A stretch of DNA of 64,000 nt, taken from contig JACVRA010000091.1 in the NCBI GenBank assembly GCA_019828545.1, positions 25,801 through 89,800 of the forward strand, in the 5' to 3' direction. The notes below the pieces were generated by a model. It was not told the DNA's origin. It did not search any database and saw only the letters and a program-made list of their open reading frames with translations. The DNA is from Paracamarosporium sp. OC-R06-R3. Its lineage: Eukaryota; Ascomycota; Dothideomycetes; Pleosporales; Didymosphaeriaceae. Below are positions 46,596 to 59,216 of the stretch, piece after piece; positions within the stretch are counted from its first letter, which is position 1; every line of letters starts with the position of its first letter. The translations under genes and the position numbers were made by a program.

Positions 46596-47536
46596 GACGG
46601 CGGAGCCCGAACCCCAGTCGACTAGCACGAACGTAAGAGTAGAGAGCTTCACGAGGTGTTGTCGTGGTATTAGACAGGATTAAGCTGCCCCGGCTGCCGC
46701 CCGCCCCTCACCGCTGATCGCGCCCGACTTGCCCACCCGACCCGCCCCAGCACACCTCCTCGCCGACTCTGTACTCCGTAACTGCTTGGCCTCGTTGCAT
46801 GGGCGGTATGCACCATATCCACCACGGTATCTTCGGTCGATGCCTCTACAAGACTCCCGCGGCTATCGCCCGGCCATTCGTTGCAAGGGTGCCATATCAC
46901 TGATCCGTTCACCACCCCGGCCCCGGTCGAAGATCATGCCAGGTAGACTGGCCCAGCCGGACATCCCGGTGCATCTGTCTGTCTGAGGCATGCAGAGAGA
47001 CGGCGTCACGACGAGGAATGCAACGCTTCTCCGGCGGCGGAATGCGCAAAGACAAACGCCGTCACGTCGCAGCCAACTGGTGGCACACACGAGCAAGGGG
47101 CACAACCCGAATCTATCAGACAGACAGTGTATTAAAGGAATTACGACCCTGCATCCAGCACGAGGGTCGGTCCCTCGCAGAGCCGGTAGCAGGCTGCGGT
47201 ACTACTCGGCATGCGCCCAGTCATCCCATCATCACCGAAACCCAAAACGCCAACAGGTATTTCGCCTTCCCAAAGCAGTGGTATCAGTCGCCCAGTCAGA
47301 TGCCCAGTCCCAGTCCCAGTCCCATTCCATCATCCAGCCCAAGAAGACGGTCCATTACAAGCCAAATAGCAATCCAAAATGGTAAAAGATAAAGACTAAC
47401 ATCGACAAGAAGTAAGTGTACAACAAGAGGTCTTGATCGCGTCTCAGTGTACGTCTCAAGTCGATTCCAACGCTTGGGCTCGAGCGAGAAAAGAGTCATG
47501 TAGAAAGATTTTCAAAGGCCGTCCAATGCGTTACAA
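46596..47536. other. intergenic
   Basis: Promoter of the Zn2Cys6 gene and 3' flank of the C2H2 gene. Contains a CCCAGT triplet repeat at 47303-47320; no gene. Confidence 0.5.
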
Positions 47537-49883
47537 TCAAATCATGTACTGTTGTTGATGTTGATGTTGATGTTGAAGCGCCACCGTAACAGGAGGAATC
47601 GGCCCAACTGGCCCATCGATGATGTTGTCCGGCGTCCACGGGCCCTTCTCCTCAGGCGTCGCGCCGTGAAGAGCCTCCGCCCGCTTCAGCGTCTGCACAT
47701 CCAGATCCGTGACATAAGACTTGCCGTCAGGCAGCCTCATGCGGACCTCAAACTCCTGGTCGAGCATCATGTCGTCTTTCCAGAGGCGTCGCTGCCCATC
47801 GTAGACACAGAGGACGCGCTTCTTCATCTTCATCTTGTCGGTCGGGCAGCCCCAGGAAACGGGGTAGTTCTTCCGCTTCTTGCGGCCCGAACCGGTAATT
47901 GCCACGCCGCCCTTGGAAAAGGTCAGCCCAGCCCGAGGGCCTCTCCCACCAGAGGCCTTCGTCACTTTAGAAGGGTTACCACCCCCGACGTGCGATGTGA
48001 CACCTCGGGGATGTGTTGATTGTCAATGCGACTTGTTCTTGATAGAACCTTTGCCGGATCGTGAACGTCGTACACCGTAAGTGTCGTCGTTTACATCGTC
48101 AACATCAACTTCGTCGTCATCTTCCTCCTCCTCTTCGTCATCATAGCTAGGCACAGAGTACTCAATGCTGTTCGAGAGGCCATTACGGTCGAGTGTTTCT
48201 GAGACATCCTTGTCTTCGGCAACCGATGTCAAAAGACGCTGGTTGATCGCCTCGCTGGGGTCAGCTTGCTGAACCACACGCAAGACGCAGTCGTCTAGAT
48301 GCTCGTAGAACTCTTGCGCGTTGGCAAACGTTACTGAGCAAGTGGAGCAAGTGCCAGCCATGTTGTGTTGTGCGCCCGAGTAAGCCTTGCGACCAGTGGG
48401 CGACTTCTTTCGGCTGTTGGGTGGGTTCTGCTCAACACCATGTACCGAAGTCAGGTGTCGCTTGAAGACGTCGGCACGGTTGAACGACTTCTCCGCCGCC
48501 GAGCCCGATCCTGGACAGAAGCCGCACACCATTGTACCTTTGTAATGAGTGAGGGTATGACGGTTCTTGTCATACTTCCTCGCAAACCCCTTGAGGTGGT
48601 ACTCGCAGGTAGCGATTGGGCACTTCTCCGGCCGCTCATTCTGATGCGTGAGCATATGCGCCTTCAAGTCTTTGAAGACACGGCCACATTCTGGTAGTGG
48701 GCACATGCCCTTCTCTCGAGTCTCGTCATCAAGCTCGTAGCTGCTTGCGCTCTTCCGGCTTGTGCCTGAGTGCTGCGAGTGTAGTGAAGCGTTCGATTGC
48801 CGTCTCTGGCCGTTGAATGCCGGGTACGGCTGGAATCGATCGTTCAGGTAGGGTGATGTTGAGCCTCGTTTCAAGTTCTTCGATCCGGGGCGCTGGCTGT
48901 GAGAAGAGACATTGGACAAAGCGGGGGACGGAGGATGTTCAACCATGCCAAAGTAAGGTGACTGCGTAGTCCTAATCTCTGGGTATGGGGAAGGGGGCAT
49001 GTAAGCCAGAGGGTTTCCGAATTGAGTGAGGCTAGGGTCTGCTTCAAAAGTCAGCGATCGCTCTTTGATTGTAAAGTCATTCGAAGCCGGGAAGATCAAA
49101 GGAGGACCGACAGGATGATTCAGACTGTGAGGGAAAACTTGTCTGACTTTGAGGAGACGGAGCAGAAGACGATGTTGGAGTAAAAGGAGATTCTAGGCTA
49201 GCATCGACGATGTCGTCGGGGTGTACAACATTCGAAAGAAGAGAATTTCGACGGCCGGCAAATGCGCTCGACCTGGATGCCGACCATCTTGCCGAAGCAG
49301 GAGTAGCAGGTGATCTAAATACATTTGCGCGCGAGAGGCCCGACACAGGTGTTGTTGGACATGCAGAAGAAAACGACTCGAAGTTTGAATGAACGCTGGT
49401 TGACTCACCCACACAGCCCGGAACCTTGACGTGCTCCACCATGCCCGGATACTCAAAGCCTGAAGTGAGTCCGAGGCCTGCTGCAAGTGGATTCCAGGGT
49501 TCGTTGAAATGTGATGGTGAGCCCAGGGCGGACGATGACACTGATGCGCCGGACTCCGATGAGGCAGAGAGCATTGGCGGTTGCTCTTGGAATGAATTTG
49601 ATGTCGAGTGGGGCGATGCCATAGGACTTGCGTACTGTTGGAAAGATGGCTTGACGCCCTGAGCAATGCCGTCGTAGTGAAACTGGAGCTCTTGGGACCT
49701 AGGTGCCTCAGACAGCGATGGCAGAGGCTCAAAGGAGCCAGTGAATGTGGGGTCCATAGGGTAGGATGTGGAAGGGAGGAATGGTTGGGGGGTAGGCAGG
49801 AAATCTAGTTGTTGCTCCTGGTTAGAGTAAAGCTCAAAGTCGTGTGGCATGTTGGCGGTGGTGTATGGGATGTAATCGACCAT
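47537..49883 (-). CDS. C2H2 zinc finger transcription factor
   Basis: Proposed exons 49883-49112, 49038-48049 and 48003-47537 give 742 residues. The first intron (73 nt) has a weak GTCGGT donor but a good CTGAC branch and AGCAG end, and it resolves the frame change. The second (45 nt, GTTCTA..CCGAG) is frame-neutral and removes an in-frame TGA at 48023-48025; if not spliced, the protein ends there and loses its last 150 residues. The N-terminal 350 residues are Ser/Pro-rich. Three C2H2-type fingers follow (CPLPECGRVF..H..H, CPIATCEYHLKGF..H..H, CGFCPGSGS..H..H) and a degenerate fourth. An acidic run comes next, then a conserved-looking basic tail domain (KNYPVSWGCPTDKMKMKKR, RRLWKDDMMLDQEFEVRMRL). 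It ends in QHQHQHQQQ. Target genes unknown. Confidence 0.75.
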
Positions 49884-49908
49884 GGCGAGAGTGCCGTGAC
49901 GCGGACGG

Positions 49909-50033
49909 CTGAGGAGTAGATATATAGGGTGTCGGCTTCCGCAGTGTTAGCATAAGCAGTAAACAGTAACGTACCGACAGGGGCAGGAGTGCTGGGTTCA
50001 AAGGTCTTATGGACCTAGGCAGGGGACACTTAC
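49909..50033 (-). other. possible leader intron of the C2H2 gene
   Basis: On minus, a consensus GTAAGT donor (50033) pairs with a GCTAAC branch and a CTCAG acceptor (49909), 25 bp upstream of the start codon. This would place the transcript start further upstream. Confidence 0.45.
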
Positions 50034-53000
50034 CTTGAAACACTGGATTACCCGTGGCCGCTTGTAGGCTGGGGTCGTCGCACGGGTCGGCGAGCTCGAT
50101 GGCGTCTAATATTGGCTTTTGCTGATCTGCTGTTGTTCTTTCCTGTACAAGTGATAGCGGGCGTGACCCAGGCGGGAATCGATGCGATGGTCCAGAGGCC
50201 GGCAACCCGGTAGCGAGAAGGGCGGGAAGCCAAGGCAGGACTCGCGAGTGAATGTCGAACAACAGTGTCAGAGACAAAGTCGCGTGCAAGTTTGGACGGA
50301 TGGTCAGGGCCTGGACTGGTGAAGAGGCTCGGGGGCGACGTGCGACGGTTATGTATAAGGCGAGTGTCCTCTGGCGATAGCCCCCAGGGCCAACGCTGCG
50401 CACGAAGCCACTCGAGCCCCCGGCCTGCAGACCCTTGCAGGACCTCTTGGGCGTGGCATGAGGTGGGAACGGTGAATCCACGCTAGGAAAATAACAAAGA
50501 CAGTGTGTGCGCGACCACCGCCCGCCATGAATCCACGTCTCCGCCTCGATCGCGCGCGCCGACCACATCGCGGTAAGACGAGCCCCCCGGAGGTGCGGTG
50601 AGGGCGAGCCCTGGCGCTGCACCAAGCTGCACCTCGTCTCCGCGACCATACCGAATATGACCAACGCTGGCGGCCACGGGCGAATCGAGGGCCACCGCAG
50701 CGAGAGCCTCCACGCCCAAGCGGGCAAAGGCAAGCGGATTGGGACGAGCGCCAGGCGATGTGCCGCTATCCTGCGAGTCGACCACCGCTTCTGTCGGGAG
50801 CCACGTCCTGCCATCCACTGCGCCGGGGCCATGCCTCCGCTGATTCGCGACCCGCTCGCTTTGGCTGGCTGTCGTCGTCTGCGCCACAGGCGGTGCAGTC
50901 CATGGTGCCATGCGATTCGCTGGGGGCGCCGGGCGGCCTAAATATACCCTCCTTACACACCATATGCCCAAAAGAGAGAGCCCACGAGGCTCTGCGCTGC
51001 CACCGCTCGTGGGGCATGCCGGGGGCACCAAGCTTCTGACTACACCGCGTCTTTCCCAACACCCTGCGCCCTTCCCCTGTCCGAATGACGCTGTCCGTCG
51101 TCGTCGACATCTGCCATGACTAACGCTCGCCGCATTCCCATGCGTCATGTCTGCGGCCTCACCGCCGGCCAGGGCAGCATCGCGAGGCTTTCTCGCAGAA
51201 AGGCGGGCTCCGCCGCCGCCGTTGTCGCCGGTGAGAGACGTTGGGCCCCGCGAGCTACTCGACGACTGCGGGCCGTCTGGTTTCATGCTGATGACAGCGG
51301 GTCGGGGGCTGCCAATCTCGCAGAGCGGTTCCGCCAGCCTCTAAGAGAGCCAGTACGTACCCATAGGCCAGCACGAGGGCCAGCACAGAACGTCTCGCAG
51401 AGTCGGTCTCGTACCCCCATCACCTTCGACCGTGCTGTGATTCTCGGGCTTCTCGTTCCGCCTGCATGCGGCTTGCCGGGTCCGGGACATCATCCTCATT
51501 CTCACCCTCGTGGTCCCTGAATCCTCTGGCCCAGTGACATGGATAAGGTTGGTGAGAAGCGTGAACGACACCTGGTCCTGGAAGCACGCAGCCTATCACA
51601 CGGCCGTCCAACCCTTCTTCTGCTGTGCGACCAGGTGCTTCGGCGCATGAATATTGCCTGCGTTACGGTGCCACGGCTTGTCCTCCAAGACACAATGTAA
51701 CGCCTCTCACCGACCCAGTTGTGCAGCAAATCCGAGGCTATCTCACCGTATCTAACAACGACCCCACCGCCCGCAGTACCATGAGAATGCAGAGCTTGGC
51801 CAACTCGTATTCACGTGAAGGGCCTTGAGGTGGGGTACTACCAGGTGGACAAATGGCATTTGCGGGGAGAATAGCACGTTCGACAACGGCAGCCCCTCGT
51901 CCATGGAAAGCTGCCCTAGGTGCTTGGGCCAGGCGTTTCTGATCGATGCCGCTACCATGGCTTGGTAAGGCCATCCAGCAATGCAGCGCCATAGAGACGA
52001 GGGCAGTATAGCAGCGTAAACTTTCTACGAGAAGGCGCCGCAATAGCGTCTAGCCATCCCACAACCTGTGGGTTTTCGTGAGGACGATGCGAACATCCGC
52101 TAGTATTACGACGTAGCCTTGGTCGGAGACCGTGCATACGCAGGTCGTGGGGGTTCCGAGTTTCCATGTGCAATCGATACATGTCAGTATTCCATACTCA
52201 GGCGTGCCTTTCTTCCAAGAAACTCGCTGCAACAGTGCACAATGTAGTAAGGCGAGTTTACTGGCTGTTGTGGCTGATACACCGCCACAGGCCGTATTTC
52301 ACACCTATATATAGTGGACGGCGAGCAAATAATCGGTTGGCGTCCTATCAGCAGATGCAACAGACCCGAGGAACGTGCATCATGTCCGTGATTTAGCTTC
52401 CCGCGATACGATAGGTTTGCACGGCCACAGTTCTGCAAAGACCTTGTCTGGACCCTCTAGTAGTGACCTGTACCCTGCTGCTCATGCTCGTGTCCCGCGG
52501 GCAGATCATTAGAGCCATGCTGATCTAGGTCGAGAAGAGCGAGTTTCGCGATGTTGCCTGACGGTACCATGAACCTCGTCCGTGACGATTTGTGCCCGAC
52601 CGGAGATCAGTGTATGCAGGAGCCGTCTCGTGTCGTGAACTTCTCAAGCACGATACGAGCGGTGATTGGCAGTGGACGAGGAAAAGGTTCTATTAAAATA
52701 AGACTGGGGCGTTGGATGGTCGCTGAGTGGGCACAAATTTCAACTGTCAGAATCGGTGCGCAATTGCGCCGGTCTGATGGCGGAATAAAAGCCCCCACAC
52801 AAGCAAGACCCGTACTCAGGGGCGATCATAGCGATGGAGCCGCTCTGAGACACGCGCTACCATCCAATATGGTGTCGTCGCGAACAAGATGGCCACGCAT
52901 TCCGTCGAGGTGAGAAGCATCGACTGCAAGCGGCTCCGAGACGTAGCTGGCCCCGCTCATGTTACCTTTTCGAAGTTATTAGACGGCAAAATAAAAGTTG

Positions 53001-55993
53001 GTTAGCCTTCAATAGCGGAGGCTTGGATGCAGCAGCACAAGACGACTTGTTCTGGAAGACTCGCACAAGATGGAGGTGCATGGCATGCGGAGATGCAGAG
53101 CGTGGGATGTCGTGAAGCCACATTAACGGGTGATCCGCAGCAAAAATTGCCTACTGGCAGAGTACCAATATTACGGGTTGGGTTGGGCGGCCCCAATCCT
53201 GACGCATTACATCCACGCCAGAGTGTCTCTGGTGTTCCGTAGCAAGCGAACGGACCTTAGGCGATGGCCAACGCGGCCCTTGTGCTGGTATCTGACCGAT
53301 AGTGCTGTACACCCATGAAGATACCCGCAGGCCACGAGGCCAAATTTAGCGGACTAAACGACAGACATAAATCTTGTCCTCGTAAACGTCAGGCAACTGT
53401 TGCAGAGACCGCTTGCAGTCCATCCTAGCGAGTAGAACCGTTGAGAATTGACTTTGCACCACGGCTTCGGCCTCGCCGCTGGTAGGTGGGAGGTGTGGAG
53501 GTTCGTTTGTGACTTCGGCCTCGCCTGTGTAGCGACCCCGCAGCAGCGCGGCATGCCTCCCCAATTTAGGAGGGACCGCACCCGGGCTGCTGGATTGGCC
53601 TGTCCCAGCGACATCCTTCCCGCACACTGCACGATCCGCTAAGCTTGAAGGGGATGCGGACAATGACTTCGACGGGCCGAACGATGCGACGCGTCGATAG
53701 CGCACACGACGAAGACGCTGAACCTCGACTTGGGATCCCAGGTATAGGCAGTCTCCGGTGCGAACAAAGTTTTGGAACGCTACGCTGGCAGACATTTGGG
53801 AGAGCCACCCACCTCCTATTCGCTGCTGACGTATCGTGCACCAATGTATGTCTTGATGCAGGTGTGAAAGCTTTGGCGGGGGCTGCAGCCAAGGTGTGCG
53901 CTTTGCATCTGGAATGTGTGCGTCGAAAAGAGGTCTTCAAACCTTCCTGTGTTCCAGACTCGATATGAGTTGGCAGCCACCAGAGGAGACACAAGGATTC
54001 ATGCATGTCGTAGCCAGCCACAGTGTGCCATGACCATGGCTTGGGGTGTGTTGTCTGAGCACGGCGCCATTTCACCAGATCTCTGCTTTGCGCATGGGCA
54101 GGCGGGACAGAGCGGAATTATCCGCGAATGAGTGTCAGGCGAAGGAGACGATGGCCGGCCGTGCATGTCCCGTTCGACCCCTTTGCAAAAGCAATCTGTC
54201 ATCTCCACAACACGACCTGTCCCAGACAGTGTTGCAGACTCACCCCACCTATCGAGGAAGCGGCCCGCTGGCCAAGGAGCAGCTCTTGTGAAAAGCTGTC
54301 GGTGCTCGCCCACTTACGAGGGGGAGGCTTCACGTGCGACAAGGACGCAGAATCTGGCCAGGTACTCGCCGGACCTAGAGCCTGCAGATGGCCACAATGA
54401 GCGATCCCAGACGAGGATCCTGCGTCTCCGCGGCATGACGATCGTATTTGCAGCGCTTCGAAGCCCAAGATGTCTGTGAAGGTTGGGGCGGCCTCGCACG
54501 GGAAGGCATTTCGACAGATCGAGATAGCTTCGCGGTCCGGGAAGGCCCCGATCCATAGCGCATTGGCCGGGGATGCGTATGATCGGCGAGGTCCCGCGCC
54601 ATCTCCAGGGAGCGAGAACGTGTCGCAGAGCCTACCTGTTGTTCACGGGGAGGAAGAAGAGGGGGGGAACGGCAATGTCGAGTTGATGTAGTCGGAAGAG
54701 AGTTACTTTGAATGCCCTCAATGGTACCTGCCTGCCGGTAGCGGCAACAGCGGGGCACTTTCCAAATCGGTCCTGCTCGCCGAAGCAGGCGCAGATCATG
54801 CGCCCGTCGCATCGTGCAGCTGATGGAGTAGCACCTTTGGAGCAGACGGATTGTACGGTATTGGCCTGCATTCTAGGCTTCGGTGAATATAGCCTTGTAT
54901 GGAGGTGGGCCCCTTCCGTGGTGCTAGACCCCACCATTGCTCCTACTCTGCCTAGATAGCATAGAGTGCTCGTTCACATTCATACTGCTACTGCTGCGTG
55001 CAAAGTCTTGTTCCACTCACGCCTAAGACTTCCCAGTTCGTACACAGAATTGCGGGGAATGAAGTGTGCTTGGCTGTTCACAGGTTCGACAGGCTATTGT
55101 GAATCTTCAGTGGAAAGACCATCAAATCACACAGAAAATCTACAGCAGAGCCCAAAGCATATTCAGCTGCCCCAGCATCATGAAATTGAAAATCAAACCT
55201 TCGTTAACATCAAGCCTGTGACGCAAAATCATCATTCACTTTCGTTGGCTGGAGTGTAAGCATCTACACACAATGCTATCTAACAACCTATACATCTAAA
55301 TACCGGATACCTTTCCAAGGTTTTACAACCTAAGCCAGCACGATGCAGCCATGACCTTCTCGATACAGGCACTCTTACTACTGCCTACCTTTCCTGTCCG
55401 TACCAGCACTATCTAGATGATCAAGAGTACAGAGACGAGGGTAACGGTTCCTGGACGCTCGAGTAAGTAAAGCATGTTGTAATCAGTGTCTAGCAATGTT
55501 GAATTTCCTATCGCTTTTACAATGATTTGGGATTGCCCTGCCGTGCTTTCCTCACCGGATTAAAACCCAAACATCGCATCATGTTGGTTAGGTGTCAAAT
55601 CAAGCTTTTAAATTATGGGTTTCCAGTACGAAAATACAGTTCTCGTCTACTATATTCCCTTGTTACTCACAGCCCGAAGGTCAGTCTCTTCACACGCAAC
55701 TTCCAAAGTTCACACCAACATGGCAATGTTAATTTTCCATGGCTTTCACCCGCGTGATTCCCTCCATATCAAGAGTCCTGCCCTCCTAGTACCCCCTTCA
55801 ACAAAACTTTCTTGCAACAGTCACAATTCAAGCTTATCACTCCTGACATGATTTTCCTCGATGAAAACCCAGCCTGACTGCGTAATGCGCATCCTGTACC
55901 ACAGAAATCATCAACCTAGACGATGGAGGCTTTCACGCTATCAGTCTACAAGAACAAAACACTACTCGCACAAGAAAGGGAAAAAGACCCAGC
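50034..55993. other. 6 kb stretch without a convincing gene
   Basis: Numerous overlapping frames on both strands, the largest about 330 and 267 residues, but they are low-complexity, overlap each other and show no domain or intron pattern. GC content is not low, so it is not a heavily AT-converted repeat. It may hold a long leader or promoter of the C2H2 gene or non-coding transcripts. No tRNA or repeat array seen. Confidence 0.4.
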
Positions 55994-56656
55994 ATGACAG
56001 CGAAAACCCGCGTACAGAATCTGCGCGACTTCTTTGGTCTTGCATCGCCAGCAATTAGCGCCTTGCAGGGCAACGAGAAAAAAGAATACGAGATATGGCA
56101 AGCCTATCTTAGCAAAGAAAAGGAAGCGAGACAGCGATACGAGGAAATCGCGGAAGTACCGGCAGATGTCGACGTGATGCTGCGAGGATGGCGTGCCGAC
56201 CATCCTCCGCCGCGTCTCTCATCGCCAGTCCGTACTTTGGTGGATGAGGAGAATGCAGCTCAGAAGAGGGAACCTTTCAGAAGCAATGGCTTTGAACTCC
56301 TTCCTCTCTCCGAAGACATCATCTGGAATTCTTTGTCGCTTATCCTCACGCCACTGAGTCCAGTTGATTGCCAGATCTGCCATCTGAGCACAACGTCAAC
56401 CTCTCCGGCGCAGCGAGCGGTGTATAGAATGCCTTGTGGACATTGCATGCACGTGATATGCTTTGAACAGCATTTTGAACGGTGGCTGGGGAGTCCAAGC
56501 TTAGCGAAGGGATGCGCGAGGGAGTGCATTCGCTGCAAGGGTTTGAAGGACTCGACAAGGGGATTATCAAGGGCGGAGTTAAACGCGCGCATAAAACGTG
56601 TGGGGGAGGAATTGCTCTATTGGAGGAGAGGTTGCAAATACGAAAGTTCGATGTAA
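55994..56656 (+). CDS. RING-like zinc finger protein
   Basis: A single exon of 220 residues from ATG at 55994. The N-terminal 60 residues are helical and charged (KKEYEIWQAYLSKEKEARQRYEEI). Residues about 123-185 carry a RING-type pattern: CQIC, a spacer, CGHCMHVICFEQHFERW, then CARECIRCKG. The order C-x2-C..C-x-H-x2-C fits a RING variant, so E3 ubiquitin ligase activity is possible but inferred. A short helical tail follows. Such short RING proteins are common in Pezizomycotina and are poorly characterised. The start is preceded by stops in frame. Confidence 0.72.
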   Translation: MTAKTRVQNLRDFFGLASPAISALQGNEKKEYEIWQAYLSKEKEARQRYEEIAEVPADVDVMLRGWRADHPPPRLSSPVRTLVDEENAAQKREPFRSNGFELLPLSEDIIWNSLSLILTPLSPVDCQICHLSTTSTSPAQRAVYRMPCGHCMHVICFEQHFERWLGSPSLAKGCARECIRCKGLKDSTRGLSRAELNARIKRVGEELLYWRRGCKYESSM

Positions 56657-58028
56657 TCAAGGGCGCGGTGGCGTTGTGGGCTCGAGAAAAAGGCGCAAGT
56701 GCGGAATACAGAGTGACACGGAGTGACTGGTACACGGACATTGGATAGTACTTGGGTTGATCAGATGAATATATTCCAGAATCGCCTGAGGAACGGAGGT
56801 TCGGTTTGAATCCTGACCGAGGTGACAGCCTTAAAATTAGCCACAATGTCGTCAAATACGCCAAGCAAACCCAGCGAAAGACCAAAGTTCGAGAAATTCT
56901 AGCATTCAAAAATGGAACATGGCGTTGTATAAATGTAGTATAGGGCTAGAAATACCATACATTTGGGGAGAGCATCAGTGACAGAGATAAATTCAGTGAT
57001 GTCCTCCTCTTTCTCCTCAATAGGTATCTCATAGTCCATTCAGTCACCTGAGGGATCGTTCCCCCACACCATGTGCATATAAATGCCTTCAACTCAACAG
57101 GGATTGTAATGTTACCGAGGTGGATGGAATGAGCCCCCCAAGCACCGACGGGATGGAAGCAGCACCGACGGGATGGAAGCAGCACCGACGGGATGGAAGC
57201 AACACCTCCCAGCCCCGCTCGCGTAACAGAAGCATCTTTATCAAGTGCCTAAATGAGGTCTGGAATCCATGAAAGACGGTGACCGAATGTGAATCGTTAC
57301 CGTGTCGTTGCGACAGGTCCAGGTGCGTCTGGCACCTTCTCACATGTTTAAAATTCCTCACGCATATGCAGTGCATACCAAACCGTGTTGCATAACAATG
57401 CCCAGAGTATCATTTTTATTATACCTTGGGCGCTATAATACGTATTCAGGGTTCTCTGACGTGTTTTTCAATAGCACCTTTTCGCCACTCTTTATTTACC
57501 TACTAGAAAATGCCCTAGTGACCATACGGGCTTGGTGTTAGTATGATCAGCCACAAATTGTACTATGCTGAACAGTTACAGTATGTTGTATTCGAACTAA
57601 CATTACCACAGAGTATGGATCGCAAGGTGAGAAACCCCTTCGTTCAAATCGAGTGCTGTTGCAGGAAGAAGCGCAACTCCAATGACATGAGAGAGACAAT
57701 GCTTTTCAGTTGCTAACTCGGGAGTAGATGATAACAACGTTCAAGAGCGCTTAAATGTACTTGCTAACGTTGCCCGTGTTCGTAAAAACAACCGAGAGGA
57801 CACCAACCCCGGTGAACGCATCGACCAGTCATATCATTTTGCTCCTAGGTTTATTCTTCTGAGCCATTTAAATGGCCTGGAGTTTGAACCGTTTACTTCT
57901 GCATCTGGTAATCAAGCCAGCCGCTAACATCATGGTAGGGCTCTGATGAGACTACGCCGACAGAAGATAGCCTCAACGCGCAGAAAAAACCTTGCTCTAC
58001 AAGCTAGACTAACTATACATGATGATGA
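56657..58028. other. intergenic with a short tandem repeat
   Basis: Between the RING gene and the WSC gene. Apart from the 3 x 20 bp repeat at 57141-57200 nothing is recognised. Confidence 0.5.
57141..57200. repeat. three perfect 20 bp tandem repeats
   Basis: The unit AGCACCGACGGGATGGAAGC occurs three times without change; a variant start (AACACC) follows. A minisatellite likely to vary in copy number. Confidence 0.95.
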
Positions 58029-59216
58029 ATGTTGACACAGATGTGGCTGTTATTCTTTTTCTCACCTTTCCATGGATTTTCCTTTATCGAGCACAGAGTT
58101 GAAGAGCACATGGAACATAAACGTTTCAAATTGCGCTTGCACAGTCTGCTGACTACCTTAAAGGACAATGAAGGAAGCGATGACGATGGCGGCGATAACG
58201 GTCCGGGAGACAATGGTGGTGGTGGGGGCGGTGACGCTGGGTCTGGCGACCATGGGCTCGGCAACCACGAAGTCCCAGGATACACTTATATGGGATGCTA
58301 CGGGGCTACAGCACCAAGCGGAATCCGCCTTCTTCGCGGCCCTAACGAGGAGAATGTTCCGGACCTGACCATTGAGAAGTGCAGAGACTTCTGTGGTGGC
58401 TCAGCAGGAGCGCCGTTCAGGTACTTCGGTATAGAGAACGGAAGGGACTGCCGCTGCTCCAGGAGACTGAGCTGGAATGGCGCCGATTTCAAAGACGACC
58501 CAGGGCAATGCATAAGCGCCCTCTCTGGCGACCCTACCCAGTTTGCCGGTGGAGCCAATCACACCTCGGTTTGGAGGAATGATGCCTATCCAGGGGTACG
58601 TCAACTTTCGTAATGCTCAACATGTCTTCCTTTGTTTTTGATCCAGGGTGAGTATCGGGAAAGCAGCCTGCGCTTAGGCTTAGGCAAATGTAAGAGAAGG
58701 TCCAAATACAGTCGGCAACTTAAAGCGGTCCTTGAAGGCTAATTGCAATTGCAACGGATCGGTAAGTTTTTCTCTGCCTAATATTGCGGCTCTGCTAACT
58801 TCGTGAGACAGCGATTAGAAGGGACGCGAGATGATCCAGACACTTCATGCCCCGCTAGGAGGAGATCGAGCAACAGACCTGATCAGTCTCGAGATCAAGC
58901 ACGGCTTTGCTACAAAGACCTACTTCGACAGTGGGATGTATGAAGTGGGCATATGAACTGACTCTTCGCGTAGGATAATGGTCCAAGGCCCGGATTCCCT
59001 GGATTCCCTGGCGGACGCCCACAATCTAGCGACGAGCCTTGGGCTCCATTCACATGGCCACCGGGCCGCCCGCCGTCATCTACCGGAGATGGCGTGCGTG
59101 GTGGAAAGGGCAAGGGAAAGGGCAAGGGCAAGGGCCGTGGCCCCCTCGGGTTCATAGACAACACATACGATCGTGCCCCCATCGGTCGCTACGCTCGCTA
59201 TGTGCGAGCGATGTGA
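58029..59216 (+). CDS. secreted or wall-associated WSC-domain protein
   Basis: Exons 58029-58595, 58684-58761, 58812-58937 and 58974-59216 give 337 residues in frame. The N-terminus is hydrophobic (MWLLFFFSPFHGFSF) and may be a signal peptide. A Asp/Gly-rich spacer leads into a WSC domain (GYTYMGCYGATAPSG, LTIEKCRDFCGG, YFGIENGRDCRCS, ending NHTSVWRND), which binds glycans in related proteins. No membrane helix follows, so it is not a stress-sensor of the Wsc1 type. The C-terminal part is low in complexity, with PGFPGFPGG and a basic KGKGKGKGKG run. Intron 1 (88 nt) has alternative acceptors; the one used alone keeps frame. Intron 3 is only 36 nt. Confidence 0.72.

Noticed and set aside
45696..46625. 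309-residue plus-strand frame opposite the Zn2Cys6 gene
   Set aside because: It is antisense to a clear coding exon and arises from high GC; no domain.
49834..50832. 332-residue minus-strand frame overlapping the C2H2 start
   Set aside because: It overlaps the well-supported N-terminus of the C2H2 gene in another frame and has shuffled-looking composition.
50483..51286. 267-residue minus-strand frame
   Set aside because: Low-complexity, overlaps other frames of similar size, no domain or splice pattern.
53566..54075. 169-residue minus frame in the 50-56 kb stretch
   Set aside because: No recognisable domain and heavily overlapped by other frames.
56790..56825. second T-arm-like GGTTTGAATCC
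   Set aside because: No cloverleaf can be formed around it.
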